Below the pieces are notes generated by a model. It saw only the letters and a program-made list of their open reading frames with translations. It did not search any database and was not told the origin of the DNA. Source: Methylobacteriaceae bacterium (GTDB lineage Bacteria; Pseudomonadota; Alphaproteobacteria; Rhizobiales; Beijerinckiaceae). Taken from it: 23,758 nucleotides of DNA. Shown piece after piece: positions 8,050-14,786 of the stretch; the stretch's first letter is position 1; each line of letters opens with the position of its first letter. The stretch lies in assembly GCA_031272615.1 (NCBI GenBank), contig JAISTL010000236.1, positions 1 through 23,758 of the forward strand, given 5' to 3'. Both the position numbers and the translations under genes were made by a program.

Positions 8050-8811
8050 ATGTCCAAAGTCGTTGTCGCGTTCCGCCATGTCGAATACGAGGATCTCGGC
8101 GTGTGGGAGCCGGTGTTTCGTGATGCCGGATACGAGATTCGCTATTTCGAAGCCGGACTGGGCGGAATCGAAAGCATGGACGTCGTTTCCCCGGACATTC
8201 TGGTGATTCTCGGCGGGCCCATCGGCGTTCACGACAGCCACATGTTTCCCTTTATCCCCAAGGAAATCGAGCACATCCGCGAGCGCATCGCCGTCGGGCG
8301 GCCGACTCTCGGCAGCTGCCTCGGATCGCAGTTCATCGCCGCGGCGCTGGGCGCCAATGTGTACAAGGCGCCGCAGAAGGAAATGGGCTATCGCAAACTC
8401 AAACTCACCGGAGAAGGGCTGATGAGCCCGATCCGGCATTTTGCCGATTTGCCGGTGCTGGAATGGCACACCGACATGTCCGATGTGCCCGTTGGGGCGC
8501 GCCTGCTGGCATCGTCCGATATCTGCGCGACTCAGGGCTTCGCCCTCGGCAATCATGTGCTGGCGGTGCAGTTCCATCCGGAAGCGGTGTATCCGGGCCT
8601 GGAGCGCTGGATCATCAGCGGGTTCCAGGATTTGAACGAATACGGCATCGATGTCGTCCGCTTCCGGGAACAGGCGAAGACTCTGGCGTCGCGACTCACG
8701 GCGGCGTCTCAGGCCATGCTGTCCGAATGGCTGGAGCGGCTGGAACGGGGCGCCATCGTGTTCCCCTACGCGCCCCAGACCCTTTCGAGAACCGCCAGCC
8801 AGTTTTTGTAA
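8050..8811 (+). CDS. Class I glutamine amidotransferase (GMP-synthase-like, GATase1)
   Basis: 253 residues. The catalytic triad is visible: nucleophile C90 in TLGSCLGSQ, and H176 with E178 in VQFHPEAV; the oxyanion region is VILGGPIG (52-59). It is a stand-alone glutaminase-type domain with no synthetase domain, like YfeJ/GuaA-like proteins annotated as glutamine amidotransferases; the acceptor substrate is unknown. The last 50 or so residues are an added helical tail. The ribosome-binding site is strong. Its last 46 bases overlap the 3' end of the convergent dipeptidase gene, whose final residues are family-like, so the C-terminal end of this protein probably extended into it. Confidence 0.85.
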   Translation: MSKVVVAFRHVEYEDLGVWEPVFRDAGYEIRYFEAGLGGIESMDVVSPDILVILGGPIGVHDSHMFPFIPKEIEHIRERIAVGRPTLGSCLGSQFIAAALGANVYKAPQKEMGYRKLKLTGEGLMSPIRHFADLPVLEWHTDMSDVPVGARLLASSDICATQGFALGNHVLAVQFHPEAVYPGLERWIISGFQDLNEYGIDVVRFREQAKTLASRLTAASQAMLSEWLERLERGAIVFPYAPQTLSRTASQFL

Positions 8812-9851
8812 GCCAGCTTTTCCAGTGTGGGTTCATCGTAGCCGTGGGCGCGCATGGCGGCGAGGAGCTTCTGTACGCCGGTGACATCGCCGATGGATTC
8901 GGGAATGGTGGCGCCGTCAAAGTCCGACCCCATGCCGACGTGGTCAACGCCCATGTGCTCGATCATGTAATCGAAATGGCGGATGACCTGTTCCAGCGAG
9001 GTGGCGGGGTTGGTTTCTCCGTCCTCCCGCAGGAAGGACGTGCTGAAATTGATGCCGACCATGCCCTTGCTGTCACGGATGGCGTCGAGCTGCCGGTCAG
9101 TGAGGTTGCGGGAGGAGGCGCACACGGCGTGGGCGTTGGAATGGCTGGCGACCAGCGGTGAATCGCTGAGCGCGGCGATGTCCCAGAAGCCCTTCTCGTT
9201 GAGGTGCGACAGATCGAGCATGATTTTCAGCTCGTTGCAACGGCGTACCAGCGCCTTGCCGGCGTCGGTGAGACCGGGGCCGGTATCGGGAGAGGACGGG
9301 AAGGCGAAGGGGACGCCCTCGGCGAAGATGGTCGGGCGGCTCCAGACCGGCCCGAGGGAGCGCAGACCCGCGGCATACAGCACATCGAGGAACTCCAGGT
9401 CCGGGTCAACGGCGTCGGCGCCCTCCATGTGGAACACGGCGGCGATTTTCCCTTCCTCCTTGGCTTTCAGAATATCGGCGACGGATTTGACAATGGCGAA
9501 CCGTCCGGCATGGGTACGCTCGATCCGCAGCAGAAGGGAGACTTCCCTGAGGATGAATTTCTGCGAATAGTCCAGGTCCAGCGCCGGAGGCAGCGGGTGC
9601 CGGTAGGGCGCCTTGCGCATGGTGTGGACCGCTTTGCCGTCGTCCGGTTTTTCCGGCGGCGACACGTAGAGAGCGAAGAACCCGCCGAGGAAATTGCCGG
9701 CCTTGATGCGCGGCTCATCCAGATGACCGCCGGGCCACGGATGGAAGAAGCTCTCAACGGGGTCGGGGACGCCGTCCTGGCGCAGGATTCGCAGCAAAAC
9801 ATCATTGTGGCCGTCAAAGACGGGATATTGTTTTTGTTGTTGTTCAGTCAT
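8766..9851 (-). CDS. Membrane-dipeptidase family (M19) dipeptidase
   Basis: 361 residues. Peptidase family M19 hydrolyses dipeptides, often including D-residues, with two zinc ions. The ligands are visible: FDGHND (H15, D17), HMEGAD (E143), DLSH (H216), SHSNAH (H237) and MGSDFDG (D310). No signal peptide is present, so it is probably cytoplasmic. The start codon lies six bases after the stop codon of the dppF-like ATPase, indicating cotranscription; this is the last gene of the peptide-transporter operon, so it likely cleaves the imported peptides. Its 3' end overlaps the convergent amidotransferase by 46 bases. Confidence 0.92.
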   Translation of the reverse strand: MTEQQQKQYPVFDGHNDVLLRILRQDGVPDPVESFFHPWPGGHLDEPRIKAGNFLGGFFALYVSPPEKPDDGKAVHTMRKAPYRHPLPPALDLDYSQKFILREVSLLLRIERTHAGRFAIVKSVADILKAKEEGKIAAVFHMEGADAVDPDLEFLDVLYAAGLRSLGPVWSRPTIFAEGVPFAFPSSPDTGPGLTDAGKALVRRCNELKIMLDLSHLNEKGFWDIAALSDSPLVASHSNAHAVCASSRNLTDRQLDAIRDSKGMVGINFSTSFLREDGETNPATSLEQVIRHFDYMIEHMGVDHVGMGSDFDGATIPESIGDVTGVQKLLAAMRAHGYDEPTLEKLAYKNWLAVLERVWGA

Positions 9852-9857
9852 TTCAGG

Positions 9858-10619
9858 CTATCCTTCAGTTGTGCTCCTGAAGCCCTCACTGGCATCGATC
9901 AGGGCTTTCGTATAGGCGCTGGCAACAGTTCCCGAAATCAGCGCCGGGACATCGGTTTCTTCCACCATGCGCGCCTCCCGCAACACCAGAAGCCGCGTAC
10001 ACAGATGGGCGACAACGGCAAGGTTGTGGCTGACGAGAATGTACGTCAGCCCGGCGGCGGCACGGATATCGTCGAGCAGATTGAGGATTTCCGCCTGCAC
10101 CGAGGCATCCAGCGCCGAGGTGGGCTCATCGAGCAGCAGCACCTTGGGCTTGAGGATCAGCGCCCGCGCAATGGCAATGCGTTGGCGCTGCCCGCCGGAC
10201 AGCTGATGCGGATAGCGGAAACGGAAGGCGGGGGTGAGGCCGACTTCAAGCAGCGCGCGGGTGACCCGGCCGTCGACGTCATCGGTAACGCCCTGGATGG
10301 CCAGGGGTTCGGACAGCACCCGGTCCACCGTGTGGCGCGGGTGCAGAGACCCGTAAGGGTCCTGGAACACCATCTGGACCTTGCGGTAAAAGGATTTGGG
10401 CCGCGGGTCGCGTACCGGTTCGCCATTTATGGCGATGGAGCCGGCGGAAATGGGCGCCAGGCCGCAGATGGCCCGCAAAATCGTCGATTTGCCCGAACCG
10501 GATTCCCCCACGAGACCGAAGGCTTCGCCGGCGGCGACATGAAAGGATACGTCGTCAACGGCGTTCACCTGCTGTCGCCCGGAGCCGTAGGTTACGCGAA
10601 GGTTTTTAATGGTTATCAT
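9858..10619 (-). CDS. dppF: Peptide ABC transporter ATPase (DppF/NikE-like)
   Basis: 253 residues from the ATG at 10619. Walker [10 protein letters not shown] (38-46), Q-loop VFQDPYGSLHP, signature LSGGQRQR (140-147), Walker [12 protein letters not shown] (161-171) and the H-loop LVSHNLAVVAH are all present. The C-terminal SAYTKALIDAS is the shortened peptide-transporter extension, so the protein is nearer NikE than full-length DppF. The frame stays open upstream to 11036, but those 139 residues are an antitoxin relic and AT-rich filler, not ABC sequence. The chosen ATG is where the family similarity begins, though no good ribosome-binding site precedes it. Its partner ATPase is 1.26 kb upstream, beyond the toxin-antitoxin insertion. 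Confidence 0.9.
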   Translation of the reverse strand: MITIKNLRVTYGSGRQQVNAVDDVSFHVAAGEAFGLVGESGSGKSTILRAICGLAPISAGSIAINGEPVRDPRPKSFYRKVQMVFQDPYGSLHPRHTVDRVLSEPLAIQGVTDDVDGRVTRALLEVGLTPAFRFRYPHQLSGGQRQRIAIARALILKPKVLLLDEPTSALDASVQAEILNLLDDIRAAAGLTYILVSHNLAVVAHLCTRLLVLREARMVEETDVPALISGTVASAYTKALIDASEGFRSTTEG

Positions 10620-10674
10620 CGTTATCCGGCCGGTTCGGGAAACAGCGCATGACCGTCGCGCGTGACTCAGGGGC

Positions 10675-10712
10675 TTTTCGTTATCACGATTGTTATGACG
10701 ATAAAACGAAAA
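10675..10712. repeat. AT-rich inverted repeat upstream of dppF
   Basis: TTTTCGTT (10675-10682) and AACGAAAA (10705-10712) are perfect inverted arms, extendable to ATC/GAT with a 2-base bulge. No T-run follows on either strand in the terminator sense. It lies between the antitoxin relic and the dppF start, in noticeably AT-richer DNA than its surroundings. Confidence 0.5.
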
Positions 10713-10748
10713 AATCGGCGAACCCGGCAATGAAACAGGGCAATCCCA

Positions 10749-10943
10749 AGGCGCGTCCGATTCTTCAAAGGCTTCGGGAATTTCCGCGGGGAGAGGCGCG
10801 TCAAAGTCTTCCGGCACCCGCAGTTTTCCGGCCAAAACGCCGAGGCGTTTCTTCCGACGGGTGGTTTGCGCCGCGGCCGGCATCGCCATCGTGCCGCCGG
10901 CGTCGGTGCGGAAGGTTTCTCCCGCCGCGGCACGTTTGACCAG
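10749..10943 (-). pseudogene. Decayed second copy of the Phd/YefM-type antitoxin gene
   Basis: About 65 codons align with the intact antitoxin at 11477-11722, from LVKRAAAGET to the end, with a shared block KKRLGVLAGKLRVPEDFDAP and a one-residue gap. At the DNA level 10798-10854 matches 11529-11585 at 53 of 57 positions. The N-terminal DNA-binding part is replaced by unrelated sequence and the original stop codon is lost, so the frame runs on into dppF. There is no start codon with a ribosome-binding site. I read it as a relic of a duplicated module whose toxin gene is gone, or as recombination debris. The middle of the copy (after AAAGET) has diverged much more than the C-terminal block. Confidence 0.75.
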
Positions 10944-11102
10944 CTTAACCCGCAGGATCGTTGCAATTCGCCGCAAACGAAAGCATGTGTCTCCGGCAAC
11001 GAGCGATCTGATAGACATCATCAAGCAACTGGCCACTACCGTATAGGAAAGCTGAAGTTCTCTCCCTCACACCGGATATGGTTCAGTTCCATTGAAAACG
11101 CT

Positions 11103-11480
11103 TTATATCTGCATAACCAACGACGTATACGCCGAAAGTGCTCTGTCACCGGTAACGAGTCGCATCGGTTCGGAAATAGCCTGTGCCAGAAGCATATGAT
11201 CGAAGGGGTCATTGTGATGACGCGGCAGAGTCGCCAGCACCTCCGCATGGGCAGCAAGAAGTGGAAGTTCAAGAAATCCACTGATTTGTGCAGCACGCCG
11301 CAGTTCCAGCACGTCAGAGTTAAGCTTTCCAATGCGAATCTTTATGGCGGCTTCCCAAAATGATACAGCGCTGACGAACACATTGGTGTCATCGGCAAGC
11401 AACAACTCCGCCACGGGCTTGATACGTGGTGAACCGGAAAAAGCCCATAGCATGGCGTTCGTATCAAGGAGCAACCTCAT
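11103..11480 (-). CDS. vapC: PIN-domain toxin, VapC family
   Basis: 125 residues. The acidic PIN active site is complete: LLLDTN (D6), SFWEAAIK (E43), HHNDPFDHMLLAQA (D91, D94) and VTGDRAL (D112). VapC toxins are magnesium-dependent ribonucleases that cut specific tRNA or rRNA sites and are held inactive by their antitoxin. The ATG overlaps the antitoxin stop codon by four bases (ATGA), so the two are translationally coupled. The pair interrupts the dpp-type operon between its two ATPase genes and is on the same strand. Codon use is visibly less GC-rich than in the transporter genes, which fits acquisition by transfer. Confidence 0.9.
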   Translation of the reverse strand: MRLLLDTNAMLWAFSGSPRIKPVAELLLADDTNVFVSAVSFWEAAIKIRIGKLNSDVLELRRAAQISGFLELPLLAAHAEVLATLPRHHNDPFDHMLLAQAISEPMRLVTGDRALSAYTSLVMQI

Positions 11481-11722
11481 TCTGTGTCTGTTCCTTCAAA
11501 GGCATTGAGAATGTCGTCGGGAAGAGGGGCGTCAAAGTCTTCCGGCACCCGCAGTTTACCGGCTAAAACGCCAAGGCGTTTTTTCGGTTGAGTGTCTTGC
11601 ACGGCAACCAACGCAACCTCAGCGCGACCGTAACTGCCGATATGGATGGTTTCTCCAGCTTTCGCGCGTTTGACCAATTTGGAAAGAGAACTCTTTGCTT
11701 GGTGAATCGGTATGATGTCCAT
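11477..11722 (-). CDS. Phd/YefM-type antitoxin paired with VapC
   Basis: 81 residues. The N-terminus MDIIPIHQAKSSLSKLVKRAKAGET is the Phd/YefM fold region that binds DNA and dimerises; the C-terminal LGVLAGKLRVPEDFDAPLPDDILNAFEG is the toxin-binding tail of antitoxins that pair with this PIN-toxin subfamily. It would neutralise the PIN toxin and repress its own promoter. AAGGAAG lies seven bases before the ATG. The upstream 154 bp hold a candidate promoter and a short imperfect palindrome. A decayed copy of this gene lies 0.5 kb downstream. Confidence 0.88.
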   Translation of the reverse strand: MDIIPIHQAKSSLSKLVKRAKAGETIHIGSYGRAEVALVAVQDTQPKKRLGVLAGKLRVPEDFDAPLPDDILNAFEGTDTE

Positions 11723-11755
11723 CGTTTTCTTCCTTGCCGAGTTGTTTAGGCGTAA

Positions 11756-11795
11756 CTTAGTCCAGACTTAGCTAAAATTCAAGCGAAATCGTCAA
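11756..11795 (-). promoter_or_regulatory. Candidate promoter/operator of the toxin-antitoxin pair
   Basis: A TTGACG -35-like hexamer is at 11795-11790 and an AT-rich -10 region follows. Around 11756-11771 lies a 16-bp imperfect palindrome made of two CTTAG direct repeats flanking TCCAGA, with AGTC/GACT at its centre. This placement suits autorepression by the antitoxin. Confidence 0.4.
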
Positions 11796-11823
11796 CACCC
11801 GCGCAGTGTCCCGCGGCCGGAGG

Positions 11824-11876
11824 CGGTTCCAATGATTAACAAACATGGTTAATCAAGCGTAAACCACGCGGAACCG
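11824..11876. repeat. Nested inverted repeats directly after dppD
   Basis: The outer arms are CGGTTCC (11824-11830) and GGAACCG (11870-11876); the inner arms are GATTAAC (11834-11840) and GTTAATC (11848-11854) with a 7-base spacer. The outer right arm abuts the dppD stop codon. It may be an mRNA-end structure, a regulator site, or the edge of the inserted segment. Confidence 0.5.
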
Positions 11877-12722
11877 TTACGCCGCCCACTGCGGATCGCG
11901 CTGCAGCACCGGCAGGGGTTTGACGTCGCATTTCAGGCTGGGCAGGCAGCGATAGAGGCCGCGGGTATAGGGGTGTTTGGCGTTGTCGAGGTTGCAGGCG
12001 TCCACTTCCTCCAGCACCTTGCCGGCGTACATCACCAGCACGCGGTTGCAGAAGGAGGAAACCAGCGGCAGATCGTGGGAGATGAAAATCAGCCCCATGC
12101 CGCGTTCGGACACCAGTTCGTCGAGGATGCGCAGCACTTCCGCCTGAACGGTGACGTCCAGCGCCGAGGTCGGTTCGTCGGCGATGAGCAGGTCAGGGTT
12201 GGTCACCAGCATCATGGCGATCATGGCGCGCTGGCCCATGCCGCCCGACACCTCATGGGGGTAGAGGTCATACACCCGCTGCGGGTCATGGATGCGCACC
12301 GCCTCCAGCATGGCGAGGGCGTGGTCGCGGCTTTCTTTGGCGCCCGCACGGTTGTGGGCCTGGTAGGCCTCGACGATTTGCGCGCCGATGGTCATGATGG
12401 GGTTGAGGGAATACTTCGGGTCCTGCATCACCATGGCGATGCGCTTGCCGCGGATATCCCGCAGTTTGCGGCGGCTGGCCCTCAGCAGGTCAATGCCGTC
12501 GAACACCAGCCGGTCGGCGGTCATGGTGCCGGGGGGCGGGGTGAGGCCGAGGATGGCGCGGCCGGTCTGGGATTTGCCGGAGCCGGATTCGCCGACAATG
12601 CCGAGGCGTTCGCGCCCCAGGGTGAAGGACATGTTGCGCACCGCCTCGACATCGCCGGACTGCATGCGGAAACACACATTCATGTTTTCGACTTCGAGAA
12701 GCGGGCGGGGAGTGTCGGTCAT
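11877..12722 (-). CDS. dppD: Peptide ABC transporter ATPase (DppD-like)
   Basis: 281 residues. Walker [10 protein letters not shown] (44-52), Q-loop [11 protein letters not shown], signature VSGGMGQR (158-165), Walker [13 protein letters not shown] (178-189) and H-loop FISHDLPLV are present. [14 protein letters not shown] near the C-terminus is the typical oligopeptide-transporter motif. It energises import together with the DppF-like ATPase. GGAGG precedes the ATG and the gene starts 15 bp after dppC. In related operons dppF follows directly; here the toxin-antitoxin segment intervenes. Confidence 0.93.
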   Translation of the reverse strand: MTDTPRPLLEVENMNVCFRMQSGDVEAVRNMSFTLGRERLGIVGESGSGKSQTGRAILGLTPPPGTMTADRLVFDGIDLLRASRRKLRDIRGKRIAMVMQDPKYSLNPIMTIGAQIVEAYQAHNRAGAKESRDHALAMLEAVRIHDPQRVYDLYPHEVSGGMGQRAMIAMMLVTNPDLLIADEPTSALDVTVQAEVLRILDELVSERGMGLIFISHDLPLVSSFCNRVLVMYAGKVLEEVDACNLDNAKHPYTRGLYRCLPSLKCDVKPLPVLQRDPQWAA

Positions 12723-12737
12723 GGTTGTCCTCCACCC

Positions 12738-13676
12738 TCAGTTCCGCGCCGACTTGGGGTCGAGCACGTCGCGCAGGCCGTCGCCCAGCAGGTTGAAGCC
12801 GAGGCTGACAACGCAGATGGCCAGCCCCGCCGAGGTGATGATCCACGGATAATCGCGCATCTGGTCTTTGGCGGCGGAGACCATGGTGCCCCATTCGGGT
12901 GTCGGCGGCTGGGCGCCGATGCCGAGAAAACCGAGCCCGGCAACGACAATGATGATGCCCGCCATGTCCAGAGTGACGCGGACAATCACCGAGGAAAGAC
13001 ACAGGGGAATGATGTGCCCGAAAATGATGCGCAGCGATGACGCGCCCTGCAGGCGGATGGCGGCGATATAATCGTTGTTGCGGATGGTCAGGGTTTCCGC
13101 CCGGGCAATACGGGCGTAGGCGGGCCAGGCGGTGACCGATATGGCAAAAATGGCGTTTTCCAGCCCCGGGCCGCGGGCGCCGACCAGCGCCATCGCCAGC
13201 ACCAGGCGGGGGAAGGCGAGGAACACGTCGGTGATGCGCATGAACACGGCGTCGACAATGCCGCCGTAATAGCCGGAAAACGTGCCGATGAGCAGGCCGA
13301 TGGGGGTTGTGATGATGGCGACGATGAAAATCGCCATCAGGGTGAAGCGCGAGCCGTTAATCAGCCGGGAAAAGACGTCGAACCCCTGGATGTCGGTGCC
13401 GAGCCAGTTCTGGGCGGAGGGCGGCAGCAGACGCGCCGTCTGCAGACCCAAGGTGCGTTCCGGGTCATAGGGAGCGATCCACGGCGCGAACACGGCGCAC
13501 AACACCAGCATCAGGACGATAGCGAGGCCGAACATGGCGGACGGATTGCGGGAAAACGCCAGCCAGCCGCGATAATAGCGGCCGAGCCGCGCCTGCCGGC
13601 GGGACTGGGGCTCGGAGGTGAGCAGCCATTCGCGCCAGGAAACGGGTGAGGGGAGAGAAGCGGAAGGTGTACTCAT
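12738..13676 (-). CDS. dppC: Peptide ABC transporter permease (DppC-like)
   Basis: 312 residues. An N-terminal cytoplasmic stretch is followed by a first membrane segment (FGLAIVLMLVLCAVFAPWIA) and the DppC hallmark LGTDIQGFDVFSRLINGSR, then about five further hydrophobic segments. The ATPase-contacting EAA-type loop is RLQGASSLRIIFGHIIP. It pairs with the DppB-like permease to form the inner-membrane channel. The long N-terminal extension of about 45 residues before the first segment is usual in this subfamily. Confidence 0.93.
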   Translation of the reverse strand: MSTPSASLPSPVSWREWLLTSEPQSRRQARLGRYYRGWLAFSRNPSAMFGLAIVLMLVLCAVFAPWIAPYDPERTLGLQTARLLPPSAQNWLGTDIQGFDVFSRLINGSRFTLMAIFIVAIITTPIGLLIGTFSGYYGGIVDAVFMRITDVFLAFPRLVLAMALVGARGPGLENAIFAISVTAWPAYARIARAETLTIRNNDYIAAIRLQGASSLRIIFGHIIPLCLSSVIVRVTLDMAGIIIVVAGLGFLGIGAQPPTPEWGTMVSAAKDQMRDYPWIITSAGLAICVVSLGFNLLGDGLRDVLDPKSARN

Positions 13677-13699
13677 GACGTGTGTTCTCTCTCTTTGCG

Positions 13700-14761
13700 T
13701 CAGCGGGTCCGCGGGTCGTAGACGCGGTAGAGCACGTCAGACAACAGGTTGATGAACAGAAAGACGATGCCGACCAGAAGAGTCGCGCCCAATGCCGCGT
13801 CCATGTCGGTATTCATCAGCGAGCTGGTGAGATACTGCCCGAGGCCCGGCCAGGCGAACACCATCTCGGTCAGAACCGACCCCTCCAGCAGACTTCCGTA
13901 GGACAGGGCGACCACGGTGATCAGCGGCACGAAGGCGTTTCTCAGCGCGTGCCGCCAGATGATGCGCGCCTCGGATAAACCCTTGACCCGCGCCGTGGTG
14001 ATGTATTCCTGCGAGAGTTCGTTGAGCATGAACGAGCGGGTCATGCGGCTGATATAGGCCATGGAAAAGTAGCCGAGCAGCGCCGCCGGCAACAGGATAT
14101 GCCGGCAGGCGTCAAAAAACACATCCCATTGGCCGGTGCGGGCGGCGTCGAACAGCACCAGCCCGGTCTCGGATTCAAAGGTGTATTGGTAGGCGATATC
14201 CAGGCGGCCGGGGCCGGGCAGCCAATCCAAATAGGCGTAGAAAATCAGGAGCCCCATCAGACCGAGCCAGAAGATGGGTACCGAATAGCCGATGAGGCCG
14301 ATGACGCGCGACAGCTGGTCGACCCAGGTACCGCGGCGCACGGCCGCCAGGACGCCGAGGGGAATCCCCAGCAGAACACCGATCAGGGTGCCGATGGTGG
14401 CGAGCTCAAAGGTTGCCGGGAACACCCGCTTCAGATCGTCGAACACCTGATTCTGGGTAAAGCGCGATTTGCCGAAATCCCCCGTCGCCAGCCGCGAGGC
14501 ATAGGTGGCGAACTGGACATACATCGGTTTGTCCAGGCCCATCTCCTTGTAGACGCGGTCATAGGTCGCCTGGGAGGCCTTGTCGCCGACCACGGCCAGA
14601 ACCGGGTCGGTGGGCACATAACGAGCGATGGAGAAGGTGAACACCGTCAATCCGAACAGCGTGATGACCGCAACGGCGGCGGTTTTCACGATTGCGGTCA
14701 CGAGCCGCCGGAACGCGAGCCAGCGCATTCCGGCGGTGGTATATGACGATGAGTCACTCAT
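13700..14761 (-). CDS. dppB: Peptide ABC transporter permease (DppB-like)
   Basis: 353 residues. The N-terminal membrane segment (VITLFGLTVFTFSIARYVP) leads into the family-typical DPVLAVVGDKA...YKEMGLDKPMYVQF periplasmic region. The permease core follows with the EAA-type loop ARVKGLSEARIIWRHALRNAFVP. Six membrane helices are expected. It starts 25 bp after the binding-protein gene and ends 23 bp before dppC, as expected for one transcript. Confidence 0.93.
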   Translation of the reverse strand: MSDSSSYTTAGMRWLAFRRLVTAIVKTAAVAVITLFGLTVFTFSIARYVPTDPVLAVVGDKASQATYDRVYKEMGLDKPMYVQFATYASRLATGDFGKSRFTQNQVFDDLKRVFPATFELATIGTLIGVLLGIPLGVLAAVRRGTWVDQLSRVIGLIGYSVPIFWLGLMGLLIFYAYLDWLPGPGRLDIAYQYTFESETGLVLFDAARTGQWDVFFDACRHILLPAALLGYFSMAYISRMTRSFMLNELSQEYITTARVKGLSEARIIWRHALRNAFVPLITVVALSYGSLLEGSVLTEMVFAWPGLGQYLTSSLMNTDMDAALGATLLVGIVFLFINLLSDVLYRVYDPRTR

Positions 14762-14786
14762 GGTACTGACTTGGCCGACCGGCGGG

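Noticed and set aside
9204..10652. A 482-codon plus-strand open frame across the dipeptidase and ATPase
   Set aside because: It is antisense to two genes with complete catalytic motifs and shows no recognisable domain.
9858..11036. A single 392-residue ABC protein with an N-terminal antitoxin domain
   Set aside because: The upstream start is a GTG without a ribosome-binding site and 50 residues of filler separate the relic from the ATPase; a true fusion is possible but unlikely.
10620..11876. Insertion sequence or transposon carrying the toxin-antitoxin pair
   Set aside because: No transposase or integrase, no matching terminal repeats and no target duplication could be seen.
11980..13040. 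Plus-strand frame with many His and Gly residues
   Set aside because: It is the shadow of dppD and dppC codons.
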